Positions 46,725 to 58,646 of a DNA stretch of 64,000 nt are shown here, piece after piece. The DNA comes from Hyperoplus lanceolatus (Eukaryota; Chordata; Actinopteri; Uranoscopiformes; Ammodytidae), in assembly GCA_026929865.2 (NCBI GenBank), contig CM049398.1, positions 21,911,001 through 21,975,000 of the forward strand, written 5' to 3'. Numbering within the stretch: position 1 is the first letter of the stretch; every line of letters starts with the position of its first letter. Below the pieces are notes generated by a model. It had not been told where the DNA came from and made no database searches. It saw only the letters and a list, made by a program, of their open reading frames with translations. Both the position numbers and the translations under genes were made by a program.

Positions 46725-47370
46725 GTACTGCAAACGGGAAAGAGGACAGCAGAAGCGTGTTCTCGAGCAAGGGATCTGTCCGCCTCAATCAACCACTGTC
46801 AACCCTGAGGAAAGGCAAACCGTGTATGCCTCAAAGCAGCGTAGCATATTCCCACATTATTGTTCTGCCTCCTGACACTGCAGGGACGGCAAAGCTAAAA
46901 AAGAGAATGAACCCTCCTTCTGCTCCTCTGAGGCCACCGTTCCTGGCAGCCCTCGAGCCTCAACGCCAGACCCCCACACCTGTGTTTCCCACACCTCCAT
47001 TAATTCTGCCTCTCCTGTCCACACCCCTCCTGACTGTGCCCCAACCCTTAACGGCTGTGCCTCAACCTCACCTGCCTGCCGTACAACCTGCAGGAGCATC
47101 TGTGGTAGATGTGCCATATACCACCAGCCTCTATCCAAAAAAATAATAGAGGAGGAGAAGACTGGCCACAAGAGGAGGAAGTATATCAGGAGGAGTGCCA
47201 CCATTGTCTGCCGTCGGTGTCAGAGGGAGCGGGACCCTGCCACCCACCATCAGTACTTTGGGAACTGGTACTGCCAGGCCACAGCCACCATTACCCTGCC
47301 TGAGTGGAGGGCTGCACTTGAAGCCCAGGGTTATAGGGGGAAAAAGGAGCTCCACCTTAAGTGTATATAG
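46725..47370 (+). pseudogene. Nested gene, terminal exon with Cys/His-rich C terminus, one in-frame stop
   Basis: Acceptor TTATATTTGTAG. In the frame set by exons A and B the exon reads YCKRERGQQKRVLEQGICPP, meets TGA at 46873-46875, then stays open to TAG at 47368-47370. The C-terminal part is rich in Ser/Thr/Pro and ends with a cysteine cluster (CRTTCRSICGRC), EEEKTGHKRRKYIRR, then VCRRCQRERDPATHHQYFGN, WYC and EWRAALEAQGY. The C-x2-C ... H-x6-C arrangement (THHQYFGNWYC) suggests a zinc-binding module of a type I associate from memory with transposon-related fish proteins; no specific name is supported. The single stop implies a recent pseudogene, a sequencing error or a different exon structure. 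Confidence 0.5.
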
Positions 47371-47428
47371 TATGTATACAGTGTATACATTTGTTTTTAC
47401 ATTTTCTGTTCAATTAGGCCTACATTGT

Positions 47429-47433
<5 letters not shown>

Positions 47434-47514
<81 letters not shown>
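47434..47514. repeat. (TG)n microsatellite in the nested gene 3' UTR
   Basis: About 40 TG units between the stop codon and the poly(A) signal. Confidence 0.97.
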
Positions 47515-47519
<5 letters not shown>

Positions 47520-47567
47520 TTTGCAACAATGAACACCTGCTGATTGTGCTGTTTTTTACTTATTTAT

Positions 47568-47573
47568 AATAAA
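47568..47573 (+). terminator. Poly(A) signal of the nested gene
   Basis: AATAAA within TTTATAATAAAGTTGT, 198 bp after the terminal TAG, the usual position for a vertebrate 3' end signal. Confidence 0.5.
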
Positions 47574-47677
47574 GTTGTATTAACATGACTCGATACAAAT
47601 GTTGTTTATTCAAATACAATATACCTCTGGGGAGCTTGAAGTTACAAAACATATTTCAGATCTCTGCATCAAGTTAT

Positions 47678-47803
47678 ACTCAACTCAAAATATGAACGCA
47701 ACACTTTTGTTTTTGCTCCCGTTTTTCTTGAGATGTACTTAAAGATCTAAAATTCATTCCAGATACACAATAATACCATTTCTCTCAAACATTGTTCACA
47801 AAT
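47678..47803. mobile_element. Solo end fragment of a Tc1-like element
   Basis: 126 bp matching the first part of the terminal repeat of the Tc1 element at 918 (GCAACACTTTTGTTTTTGCT through TCTCAAACATTGTTCACAAA), with several substitutions. The rest of the element is absent. Confidence 0.88.
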
Positions 47804-48082
47804 CTGATTAATGTACATGTTCTTGATCACTAAATAAATAACATACACAGCTCAGCTTACATAAGCAGAACGTATGAAACTAAAAAAAACACATCAGAGG
47901 TCAATTGGAATTTCCTGTCACACAGCACACACAACTTCAAATTACTTACGTACACACATTAACACCTGCATATTAGTTTTACTTGACACCAATTAGCAGC
48001 GTTCCAGATAGTGCAGTCAGAAACCAAAACATCATTAGTATTATTTGGACCGAATGAATGGGCTCATTCACTCTCACGTTAT

Positions 48083-48135
<53 letters not shown>

Positions 48136-48267
48136 GCGTGTGTGTGCGTGTGTGTGTGTGTGTATATGTGCGAGCGTGCATGTGTGTGTGTGAAGTGCAT
48201 ATGAGCTTGTATGTGCGTCTGCCAGTATTGTAGAAACAATTAGATATGAGAATAACGAGAAGTGTGG

Positions 48268-48324
<57 letters not shown>

Positions 48325-48681
48325 GCATTTTCTCAAGGATAGTGGAATTCTTACAGGGCTTGAAAGACACATGAAGGATGGAGAATGGCTCAAAAATCCT
48401 AAATGAAAGCAGAATAGAACAGTTTGCTTGAGTAGAGTGTGAAAGTAGAAGATGTTTGTGAAAAACAAAGCATTTAGCCAAATAGCTGAATCAGGGTAAA
48501 GGTGATGTAGTTAATCAAAGGGTATAAAGGAGAATCTACTCTTTCATTGTGTGTACTGCTCATTATTCAGGGAAATCAGTCTCAAAATTCAATAGGGCAA
48601 AGACTTACTGAACATTTTCGGAACAAACACCAACATGTTTCACTATTGCACAGCATACTTGTCCTGCTTTGTGATAAAAAC
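47804..48681. repeat. Intron sequence with TG microsatellites
   Basis: TG runs at about 48086-48193 (interrupted by CGCG) and 48268-48321. No gene seen. The long Cys/Val and His/Thr reading frames on both strands come from these repeats. Confidence 0.85.
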
Positions 48682-49063
48682 TACGGAGCCCCTAAAGGGA
48701 CATGGAGGAAAAAAATAAATTTGGTTGAGAAGAAAAAAAAACATGGAGGAAAAAAAAATGTTGGTTGAAAAAAAAAAAATCAAACTCGAGAATCTCGAGT
48801 TTAAACTCGAGAATCTAGACTTTGCCTTCAAACCTCACTCACCGTCACCAATGGTCCATGCATCAAAGGCATATCAATTAATTTATGGGAAACCACACAA
48901 CAGTGTCATGGAGGAGTACTTGGAGCATTCTCTCTCACACTAACACCAAACTACAACCTATTAGGCCTAAATCTAATGTTTATTATGCACATTGGAGAGA
49001 AAAGTGACAATGCTTCACTTCATTTTGGCGCACCATGGACAGAGAGCGGAGGTCTAATTGTCA

Positions 49064-49160
<97 letters not shown>

Positions 49161-50506
49161 CCATATGAAATTCAACCGGATTATGCAAAATTTCTAATTT
49201 TCCTCACTTGGAGAGAGAAAAAGCGCTGTTCCTGTGCGCTCTGGCACTACTCCAGCTGTGCCTGGCGTGAGCCTCAAACTGCATCTTAATAGAAAAGATA
49301 ACTGCAGGTCATATGACAAAACTAGCAATCGGACTAGGTTAGTAAAGCCTCATTCACACTTTCAGCCTTTCCCAGGAAGGGATCGTGTTTGAATAAAACA
49401 CAGAGTCTGGACTGGCGTGTTTTTAATGTAGCAGAACTTCCTTTGCTGTGCGCTGGGGAGAAACAGACACGCTGGTAACTGTTCTGCTCCAGATCTGCTA
49501 TTTAGTTAAAATTTGTGATTTTTTGGGTGCAATAGATGAATAACATGTGCCGTCGGGTGAAGCCTCTTATCTCTCTCGACCGTGTGCGAGGCAAAACAAA
49601 TCAGGCGCTGTTTCTCCCCAGCGCACAGCAGAGGAATTTCTGCTATAATTAGAATTCACCAGTGCAGACTCTCCTCAAACTATTAGTTTAATTTAGTTTT
49701 TATGATCAGCGATCGATTGTTTCATTTGTACACAGAGACAAACATGTAGGCATGTAGCGGTGTGGCACATTTACGCACGAAAGCTTCCCTCAGAACGGAA
49801 GAGAAAAAAAATTGCTTTTTTATTTAATTATTATTATTGTAGTCCAGACTGTGTTTTATTCACACACGATCCCTTCCTGGGAAAGGCTGAAAGGGTGAAT
49901 TAGGCTTTACTAACCTAGTCCGATCGCGAGTTTTGTCATATGACCTGCAGTTATCTTTTCTATTAAGACACAGTTTGAGGCTCACGCCGGGCACAGCTGC
50001 TGTAGTGCCAGAGCGCACAGGAACAGCGCTTTTTCTCTCTCCAAGTGAGGAAAAATAGAAAGTTTGCATAATCCGGTTGAATTTCATATGGCCTGTGTGT
50101 GTGTGTGTGTGTATTGACAATTAGACCTCCGCTCTCTGTCCATGGTGCGCCAAAATGAAGTGAAGCATTGTCACTTTTCTCTCCAATGTGCATAATAAAC
50201 GTTAGATTTAGGCCTAATAGGTTGTAGTTTGGTGTTACTGTGAGAGAGAATGCTCCAAGTACTCCTTCATGACACTGTTGTGTGGTTTCCCATAAATTAA
50301 TTGATATGCCTTTGATGCATGGACCATTGGTGACGGTGACTGAGGTTTGAAGGCAAAGTCGAGATTCTCGAGTTTAAACTCGAGAATCTCGAGTTTGATT
50401 ATTATTATTTTTTTTCAACCAACATTTTTTTTTCCTCCATGTTTTTTTTTTTTTTTTCTCTCAACCAAATTTTTTTTTTCCTCCATGTCCCTTTAGGGGC
50501 TCCGTA
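48682..50506. mobile_element. Foldback element with very long inverted arms
   Basis: 1,825 bp starting TACGGAGCCCCTAAAGGG and ending with its complement, flanked by AAAAC on both sides (48677-48681, 50507-50511). The arms pair from the tips inward almost to the centre: A-rich tip (GACATGGAGGAAAAAA), a CTCGAG palindrome, a long unique arm, a CA or TG microsatellite at the matching place, and an inner part (TTTCTCCCCAGCGCACAGCA) that faces its complement, leaving a loop of roughly 130 bp. Arms differ mainly in microsatellite length (about 45 CA units at 49067-49158 versus 9 at 50096-50113). No coding frame. Transcribed, it would form a long hairpin RNA. Confidence 0.85.
49067..49158. repeat. 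(CA)n microsatellite in left foldback arm
   Basis: About 45 pure CA units. Confidence 0.97.
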
Positions 50507-50800
50507 AAAACCAGCTTCAGTTTATCATTTTAGCCAATATATTTTTTGGTCTATTTACACTCTTACTAACCTAAGTGTGCACAAGAAGTGATATGTTTAT
50601 TTTCAGTAATGTGATACTCATTTTTAGAGTATTGATCTGACCAAGTGAGAAATAATAAAAGGAAAGAAGAGAAACTGTGTTCACTGGTCCACAACTGAGG
50701 AGTTTTAGGGAGCTTAACTCAAGCCCACTCAGTTAACATTGATTGAAATAATAATACTTGAAAAAAATGAAAATGAAAGCCAGTAATATGGATAACTTAC

Positions 50801-50873
50801 CCAGGGCCTGTGTGGCAAATGCTGCCATGGCACTCTGCAGTCGGTCTGGTCTGACTGCCTGAACTAATAACAG
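50801..50873 (-). CDS. dync2h1: DYNC2H1 exon (window exon 6), start of AAA6
   Basis: 73 bp, starts in phase 0 and ends one base into a glycine codon; LLLVQAVRPDRLQSAM then AAFATQAL. Acceptor CTCCTCAG, donor GTAAGT. QA-RPDRL is the conserved motif at the entry to AAA6 in dynein heavy chains. The 33-kb intron starts directly after it. Confidence 0.95.
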
Positions 50874-51243
50874 CTGAGGAGAGCAAGGAGAAAAAAGTTT
50901 TGAAAAAAAAAATATATATATAAGAAATTTGGATTCCTACCCATTGTCAAATTCACAGTGGCTATGAGAGTCAGTCCAGTGTGCGTACTTGACTTTAGTC
51001 ATAAGTGGCTTCTGTCTTGTTCATGCTTTGAAATGAGATCAGTTACATCATATTTCATATATTCATATCTCAAAATGTAATAACTGCGGATGTGCTTAAA
51101 GACACAACCAAAGTATTTAATTTCTATTGTCATCACGTTGTCTACTACGTAATAGTGTAAGAAAAGACAATGGATTTCAAGCTGCCATTACAACCATAAT
51201 AAAGGGAAAGGATTTTAAGAGCACACACCTCTGCCAAGTCAAG
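50874..51243. other. Intron sequence, no gene seen
   Basis: Left part of the intron between window exons 5 and 6; no feature recognised. Confidence 0.5.
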
Positions 51244-51540
51244 GTTAGTCAATTTTATTTATATTGGCCAATCACAAATCACAAATTTGGCTCAAGGGGC
51301 ATCACAATGTGTACAGCATACAACGCCCTCTACACTTAGACATTTGAATAAGGAAAACTCCCTCAAAACAAAAGAAGGAGAACAAGTGGAAGGAAGCTCA
51401 TGAAGAGCAGCTTTGGCAGGATCCCTCTCCCAGGACAAGCAGACATGCAATAGATGTTGCATGTAAAGAATATGCTAACATGCTCAACATACAGTAAGGA
51501 ACATCAGGAAGACAAAATTATAGATAGATTAAGGACAAGG
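51244..51540 (+). repeat. Dispersed fish repeat fragment
   Basis: Contains CAATTTTATTTATATTGGCC, ATCACAAATCACAAATTTGG, CAACGCCCTCTACACTTAGA and GGAAAACTCCCTC, a set of motifs that recurs in many teleost genomes. Family not assigned. Confidence 0.6.
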
Positions 51541-51724
51541 CAGCCATATTCCCTAAATGTATTCTGGAAAGAAAGGGTTTAATCCCTATCTAGATTTGGA
51601 TTTATACCAAAATAAACTTAGTTAGGGACAATATCGCTAACTGCTTTTGGAGAACTTCTGTATGGTAGTCATTTTTTTGTTTTTTTTTACATGAGGGCGA
51701 TTTCTGTCAGTCACCATCATTTAA

Positions 51725-52343
51725 CCCATTGATGACTATGGCAATCTAGGATGCATGTCCTTAATGCCTGAGGGTTTTCTGAAAAAATAGTACGAATTGT
51801 CAAGTCTACCAAAACCTTAATATCTAAGCCTGTGTAGCACATAGAAACATGAAATAAAATACATTTAAAAGTTAAGGTTCACAGGTTTTATTTAAACATG
51901 CTCCCTTAGCACTTACAAACCAACAAATATTTCTAAAAATCGTCAAAATTAGATGAATTAGAAAATTATTAAATATTGTTAATAAATAGATGCAATGTGT
52001 TGTGTGATTTTCGTCAGTAGTCTATAGTAGACCGTGATTCTGCGCAACAAACGCCACTAACTGTTCCGTCGCCGACATAGCCGGCGTATTTTTTTTATTA
52101 TTTTGTTTTATTTTTTTATTTTTTATTTTTTTGATTGACGTGATTTTCGGCAAACCACACAACTTTTGGGTGGTCACGTGGTCTTAAAAAAATCAACAAA
52201 ACCCACCTCATGTGTATTTGAACCAATGACAGTGCATTCTATGCTGGGAATGCCATGAAAATTAGATAAAGTAATAATGCTGCGCGATGCAGCATCAGGC
52301 AGGAGAGCCAATGTGGCATCGCGCAGCAGCCGTCATCAATGGG
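51725..52343. mobile_element. piggyBac-like MITE
   Basis: 619 bp with inverted ends CCCATTGATGA and flanking TTAA on both sides (51721-51724, 52344-52347), the piggyBac target signature. No transposase frame. CATCGCGCAGCAGCC near the right end pairs with GCTGCGCGATGCAGC just before it, a subterminal hairpin. Confidence 0.8.
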
Positions 52344-52850
52344 TTAAACCGGTTAATTTATGAATTTATGTGGCACCATCAACAGACAAACTAACTGCTA
52401 TTACATTTTTGGCAAATGCCCAATGTGTTTTTCCTTCTAATGTTATACAGGTCACACATAAAGGAATTTGGCAAAAAAAAGAAATCTAACAAAATGGTAT
52501 TACATATTTAAAAATACTTAAAACTGTCAATCAAAATATTTATTGCACAACATTCAAAGTTGGCAAACAATCTGCTCAAAAAAATCATAATGAACCAACA
52601 AATCCAGGGAAGATTGTCGGTATGCATCAGTTAAAAAGATGAAATGTGCTTCACAAATGGTCACATAGGAGCTATCTGAAGATTACTCTGCTTACTGAAA
52701 GAGAAACAATCAAACAAACTGAGGATAAAACACAACTTGCTTCGCAGTGGTAACAAATACATAGAAATGTAAAGTGTGTGTAGATTTTTGATAAAAAGCT
52801 GCTCCTTTTAGCAGATAAAATGAGTTCTGAGTTTTTGATTGAAAGCTGAC

Positions 52851-52982
52851 CTGATGGAAGGGAGTAATCTTCTTGGCAATTGAGGATGGGATTTCCTGTT
52901 CACACTGTGAGCTCCGCGAGAAGGACAGCCAAAGGTCTGAGTCACTCAAACACAGGGACTGGTAGAGGGCTGGGAATGTAGC
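52851..52982 (-). CDS. dync2h1: DYNC2H1 exon (window exon 5)
   Basis: 132 bp, phase 0-0, 44 residues from ATFPALYQSLCLSDSDLW to AKKITPFHQ. Acceptor TTCACAG, donor GTCAGC. The segment with CEQEIPSSI matches the dynein-2 region before AAA6. Confidence 0.94.
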
Positions 52983-55900
52983 CTGTGAAAGACAGATGGC
53001 AAAAGTTAAAAGGGTGAAAGACACTTCAAGAAAAAAAAACTTTAGATAAAGGGGTCCAATATTAAGCTCAGTAAAGGACTGCTTTACTGGTATTCTATTG
53101 AAAGGGCATTACACTTGTATCTTTTACTGGCTGGATAAAATATCTAAATGTCAAAATAACTCTTTACTAGGGCTGTCAAAATTATCGCGTTAACGCAGGA
53201 TGATTAATTTCTGGAATGAACGCGCTTATTTTTTTATCGCAATTAGCGCATGTGCAGAATGATCATGTGCATCCCACCGGCTCTGTACTACAGCCACTCA
53301 AACATTGCGGCTGACCCAGGATCAGTAGCTGCGCGCAGCCAAACATCACAGCACGCTAGCCCATGCCGTGTTTTAAACTGCTAACAGTCACGTCTGTGTC
53401 GGGGGCATAGATAGTATATAAAATCAACTGCCGCGGGTGACAGTTGATCTCGGGAGCAACAGGAGGAGAAACATCGTCCGCTCTGTTCAGAGCCCGTGAG
53501 GACACAAACGTCTGCAGTTTTCAGAGGTGTGTGTGTGAGTAGTAGACATCAACATAATGTTGGCTTCCTGGCACAAATGAACAGTCCCCTAGGACGTGTT
53601 CGCGCGTACACACACACACACACACACCGCAGACTGTAATCAAGTTGTATTCAAGAATGCACAACCTATAGATTCACCAAATAACTGCCATTGTATAGCC
53701 CAGGGGTTTTCAAAGTGTGAGAGAGTGAGCCACCCCTCAGAGAACAAATTTCAGCGGAGCCCCCCCCCAACATTTTTTTTCTAAATCCCTGTGTTTTGAA
53801 AGATCTTTTAATTATTTTACGACTGTAAACATATTTTTGAAACATTCTAAACATGTTTGTGCATTTTTAAACACATTTTTTAATACATTTTAACATCTTA
53901 ATCCAGTGTTTTAATCCGGCTTCCTGTAATGGTAGTGGCTGAGTGTGCAGCGGAGTGAGAAAGATAGGCAGACAGACTGTTCACACACCCAGTGTTTTTT
54001 CGCTAGTGCCTCCAATGTCCTGCTGGAGGAAAATAGTAGCCAGCGGAGAACCAGACCCTCCTAGGGGGGTCCGGGGGTATGCCCCCTCGTGAGATTTTTT
54101 TTCACCTTTTTAAAGTGAAATGCATGAATCTGGTGCACTTTGAGAGGAAAATATGAGGAATTTTGTGTGAACAAACAATTTGGAGACACTGGGTTTGATG
54201 AATTAGAAGCTATTGAAGAAAGACACATGGATTTTCCATAAAAATATAAATTTAAAATAAAAAAATTTATGCAGGGTCTGCCTCTGGGTTGGGCTTGGTG
54301 CTCTTTTTCTTTAACGAGACCTATTTCTCTGGCGACACCTTTGAACAAAAGCGGTAGTATTTTAACGACGCCAGCTGTCGTGAAGCTGTTCTATTTCGTT
54401 CCTACTGACCGCCAGAGGCGGTGCTTACAGCACTGGATGTTCCATCGCGTGCATGCGCAGGTCGAGATCTTTATACCAACAACGTCAACTGTGACACCTG
54501 GGTGACCCCGGGAATGTCTATATATTCCGGAAGTCACCAGAGGATCTGTTCCTTCTATCTTCTTGCGGACTAGCCGGTCGCACACATTGTTGTGTGATAA
54601 TATACCATTAGCTTGTCGCAAGTAGCTCGTACCTAAGGGTTGGTGCTTCGATTTGACTTCGACCACCAAGGGCTGCGACTTGCAATTCGTTCGACTTGGA
54701 AGGGGTGAGTAAAGTGTGAAGGCTACACGTAGCCCGGCTACCGCGGAAGCTAATTCACCTTTCCACCTTGCTTCGATTAGATCAGGCGGCGGCTGGGTTC
54801 ACAGTCACCGTGTTATTCTTCGTTCGCACCGTTGCTTGTGTGTTTTTCGCTAAGCCCGGTTGCTAATTGTATGCTCGAATGTATTGTTTTCTAGCATTGT
54901 CGACTGTTGCTCGGGTGCTAACTCGCCTGACCGGTTGCTTACTTTGATTTAATCGACAGCGAGCGGCTTGGGGTCGGGTCCAAGCCGCCGCCACATTACT
55001 TTGTAGCATTGTCGCTGTTGCTCGGCTGCTGAGTTAGCCTAGAGCGGCTGCATAGGCTACTTAATTTGCTCGTCAGGTGGGCGGCTTCGGGTCAGAAGTC
55101 TCTTTCACTGTTGTATTTGAGCTGTGTCGCACCAATCGTGTGCTCTCACCTAAGCCTTGCGTTGCATAGCTTACTTATTGCTTGCCAGTGGGTGAGCTGT
55201 GCCACACACTAGTATGCTGTTGTATACACTGTATGCTGCTGTATTGCTCGCCGGTGGACGAATTAGTTTCCTATATCGCCTTCACCGTGTTATTTTAGCC
55301 GTGTCACACTGTTGCTCGTGTGCAGGCTGCTGTATTGTGTCGCCAGTGGCAGCTCAGTTTCACACCACTGTATTATTATAGCCATGTCGCACCAGTAGCA
55401 CGGTAGCTCACGCCTTAGCCTGGTTGCATAGGCTAATTTATTGCTCGCCAGTGAACGTCTTGGGATCCAAGTGTTGCCGTCACTGTGTTATTTAAGGCGC
55501 ATTGTTGCCTGGGTGTGCTCTCGCCTGAGGCTCGATTGCTTAGCCTCCGTTGATTTGCTCTCCAGTGGGCGGCCGGGGTTACCTGGAGCCGCTGACACCG
55601 CCAGGGGACTACAGATAGAGAATAGCATTTTGGCTAATTCTAGCATTAACCCATGTATGAACATGTGTTTTGTTATATGCACTGTCCCCTTCTTAAATAA
55701 ACTGAACTGTGTTATTTAGGGGGTTGCATTGATGCTTGTGTGCACTCTCGCCTAAAGCTCAATTGCCTAACCTACTGTAACTTGCTTTACACCGCCACTG
55801 TGTATTCTAGCGGTGAAGCATTTTTTAATTGGCTCGACAGGCCGCATTGTTGCTTGGGTGTGCTTGCCTAAAGCTCGATTGCCTGGCGTACTGTAACTTG

Positions 55901-58060
55901 CTCGCCAGTGGGCGGCATAGTTTACACCGCCACTGTATTATTCTAGCAGTGTCGCAACGTGGTTCGGGTGCTCTCGCTTGAAGCCCTGTTGCATACCTTA
56001 TTCGGATTACATATTTTAATTGGCTCGGCAGGCCGCATTGTTGCTTGGGTGTGCTCGCCTAAACCTCGATTGCCTAGCCTACTGTAACTTGCTCGCCAGT
56101 TGGTGGCATAGTTTACACCGCCACTGTATTATTCTAGCAGTGTCGCACCGTGGTTCGGGTGCTCTCGCTTGAAGCCCGGTTGCATACCTTAGTCGGATTA
56201 CATATTTTAATTGGCTCGGCAGGCCGCATTGTTGCTGGGGTGTGCTCGCCTAAAGCTCGATTGCCTAGCCTACTGTAACTTGCTCGCCAGTGGGCGGCAT
56301 GGTTGCATTGCCAATGTACTATTCTAGCGGTGTCGCACCGTGGCTCGGTTGCTCTCGCCTGAGGCCCGGTTGCATGCCTTAGTCGGATGCATATTTTAGC
56401 TGGCTCGACTTTTGGCTAAGTTCTAGCAGGTTTTATTGTAACTTGCTCACCAGTGGGGGTAGTTTTACTCCGCCACTGTATTATTCTAGCGGTGTCACCC
56501 TTCTTATATGTCCATGGGTGTCGCACCGAGGCTCGGTTGCTCTCGCCTAAGCCCGGTTGCATACATTGGTTGCTCGCCAGGGAGCGTCTTGGGTTTCCAA
56601 GAGTCGCCTTCACTGTGTTATTTTAGCTGTCACACGGTTGTCGTGTCTGTGCAGGCTACTGTGATTTGCTCGCCAGTGGGCGCTATAGTTTTGCACCGCC
56701 GCTGTATTGTTCTGGCGGTGTCGCGCCGTGGCTCTCGCCTGAAGCCCGGTTGCATACCTTAGTCAGATGCACATTTAGTTGGCTCGACGGTGGGCAGCTT
56801 ACGCCTTCATGACCTCCATACAGTGGGGAATGGCATGACAAGTGCCCTGCAGGTCTCAGGGTTGAGCACCTGAGGGAAGCGCTGTCAGATAACACATGCA
56901 TGAACTGTAGGTTTCATGTCAGGCACTTAGGTTGCTAGGTAGAGGCTCCTCTACTAGCCTCCAACCAGCTCATGGTACCAGTGGCAGTGAGTAACCTTGC
57001 GGCTGGGCACCCTTCCTACTACAGGGTCCTGTAACCTCTTAGAGGTGGGCAGCTCGGCTAGAGGGTCAGTGTCCGTCCGTGACTCGCCAAGTATGGGGTT
57101 AGATGAAGCTCTGGTTTCATCTGCACCCACGAATGCCTTCTTTCGGCAGGCCCTCAATCCTCCGTTTCTGTGTGCCTCCCTCTGAGCCTTATTCCACAGA
57201 GTTTTGTAGATGCTGGCCAGATTAAGGGCTCTCTCCCATCACACTAGTGACAGCAGAGCTCTGGCAGCCATGCACAATGCGGATAGTTAGGGCTTGGACT
57301 GGTTAGCTCCGATTGAGCCTGCTATAGCATCCCTGGTTGTCTCCCCAGACGAGGCTCTGAGAGCCTATGTGCGCTACCCTCGGCCCCAGTGCTGGATTTC
57401 AGGCGACCTCCTTACTAGGAGTTACGACATTGCTGCCTGTGTGGGCCATCTGGGAATTTGCTTTCTCACACAGTCCTGGCTCGGTTGCAAACTATACAGG
57501 GGTCAGGTGCTGGTCACTCAGCATGGACCCTCAGTGATGCTTCACTGCAGACTTTGCGTTATGACTTAGGGAGCTAGGCAGGTTGATGTCAACTGTGACG
57601 TGGCGCGCTGCCAGGGTTGGCTGGCGCAGTCGTCCCAGTCGGAGGTGTGTCGACTGACCCTCCGTTCTCTTCGCAGTGATCCCAGGCCAGACGTTCGGCC
57701 AGCTGCTCTTCAGGCTGGTGCGAAGTGTTCAGGTTGACCAGGCTAGACAGTAGTTGCACGCTGCGACGTGCACCTCTGCCTGATTCCAGGCCGGGAACCT
57801 CTGTGGTACCCCGTGCCAATAGCTTCAACCACGTTCAGGTGGACAATCAAGGGGCCAGTGCTTCTCAGCACATTCTGTACAGCGCCGTAACACTGCGCTA
57901 CAGCTGCATTTCAGGCGCCAGGAGGTCGGCGTCCAGCCTCCGCCCTCCCCCAGAGTCCTTGGGGGTGCTACTCGATGCTCGGTAGGTTCTACTCAACCGA
58001 AGTTAAGGTACCAGGAGGTAGGGCGGGGTCGCCCCGTTCTGGACTAAGACGGCGGAATCA

Positions 58061-58365
58061 GTGCCTCACGATTCTTCCTTTCCCCATGCTGCGTGTTGCA
58101 GGGGTCCTCCAGTCTATCGCTCAGGCGGACTGGGTTGTGTCATAGACCCTGAAAGATGCTACTTTCAAGTCCCTACTGCCCAATGTCACAGGTGGTCCTC
58201 CCCTTTGCATTTCTGGGCAAGGTGTACCAGTTCAGGGTTCTTCCGTTTGGGCCGTCCCTGGCTCTGCGTATATTAAACAGTGTGGCAGCATCCCTGCCAC
58301 CATTACAGCTCAGCTGGTGCTCGACTCGGCGGCCATGTGAGCCTGCCTTTCTCCATAGCACGTAG
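58061..58365 (+). pseudogene. DIRS reverse transcriptase remnant (copy 2)
   Basis: Overlapping frames across a one-base shift near 58150-58160. The palm strand is closer to consensus than copy 1 (VLPFGPS). The YLDD-containing segment is missing here too, so the deletion predates both insertions or the two copies share a source. Confidence 0.7.
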
Positions 58366-58646
58366 CTACCGTTCAGCAGCTACTACAGCACTTCATGCAA
58401 TGGAGGCTGCTGGAGTACAGCCTCTTCCTTAACTGATAAGTATGCTGACCTCAGCATTATCTAATTATCATTATCTAAGCTGTCCAAGTTCCAGGTGTCC
58501 GGAACACAGCGATAGAAAAGGGCCACCCCCGGGGAGTGGAGACTCCATCCGGAGGTGGTGGGCATGATTGGGACAAGTATGGCAGGGCAGTGGCATATCT
58601 CTTTGCTTCCGAAGAGATGACCCACTGTCCCCCTGGGTTCTCCTAG

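Larger units (their letters stand above)
17838..50800. other. 33-kb DYNC2H1 intron packed with mobile elements
   Basis: The intron separates CTG-G from GT-ATG within one glycine codon. It is 32,963 bp, over four times the next largest intron here. It contains a V-SINE, three hAT or Harbinger-type elements, the tRNA-Met repeat array, an LTR-type insertion with nested LINE and DIRS, a mariner nested in a MITE, an antisense spliced gene-like unit and a foldback element, each listed separately. Confidence 0.9.
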
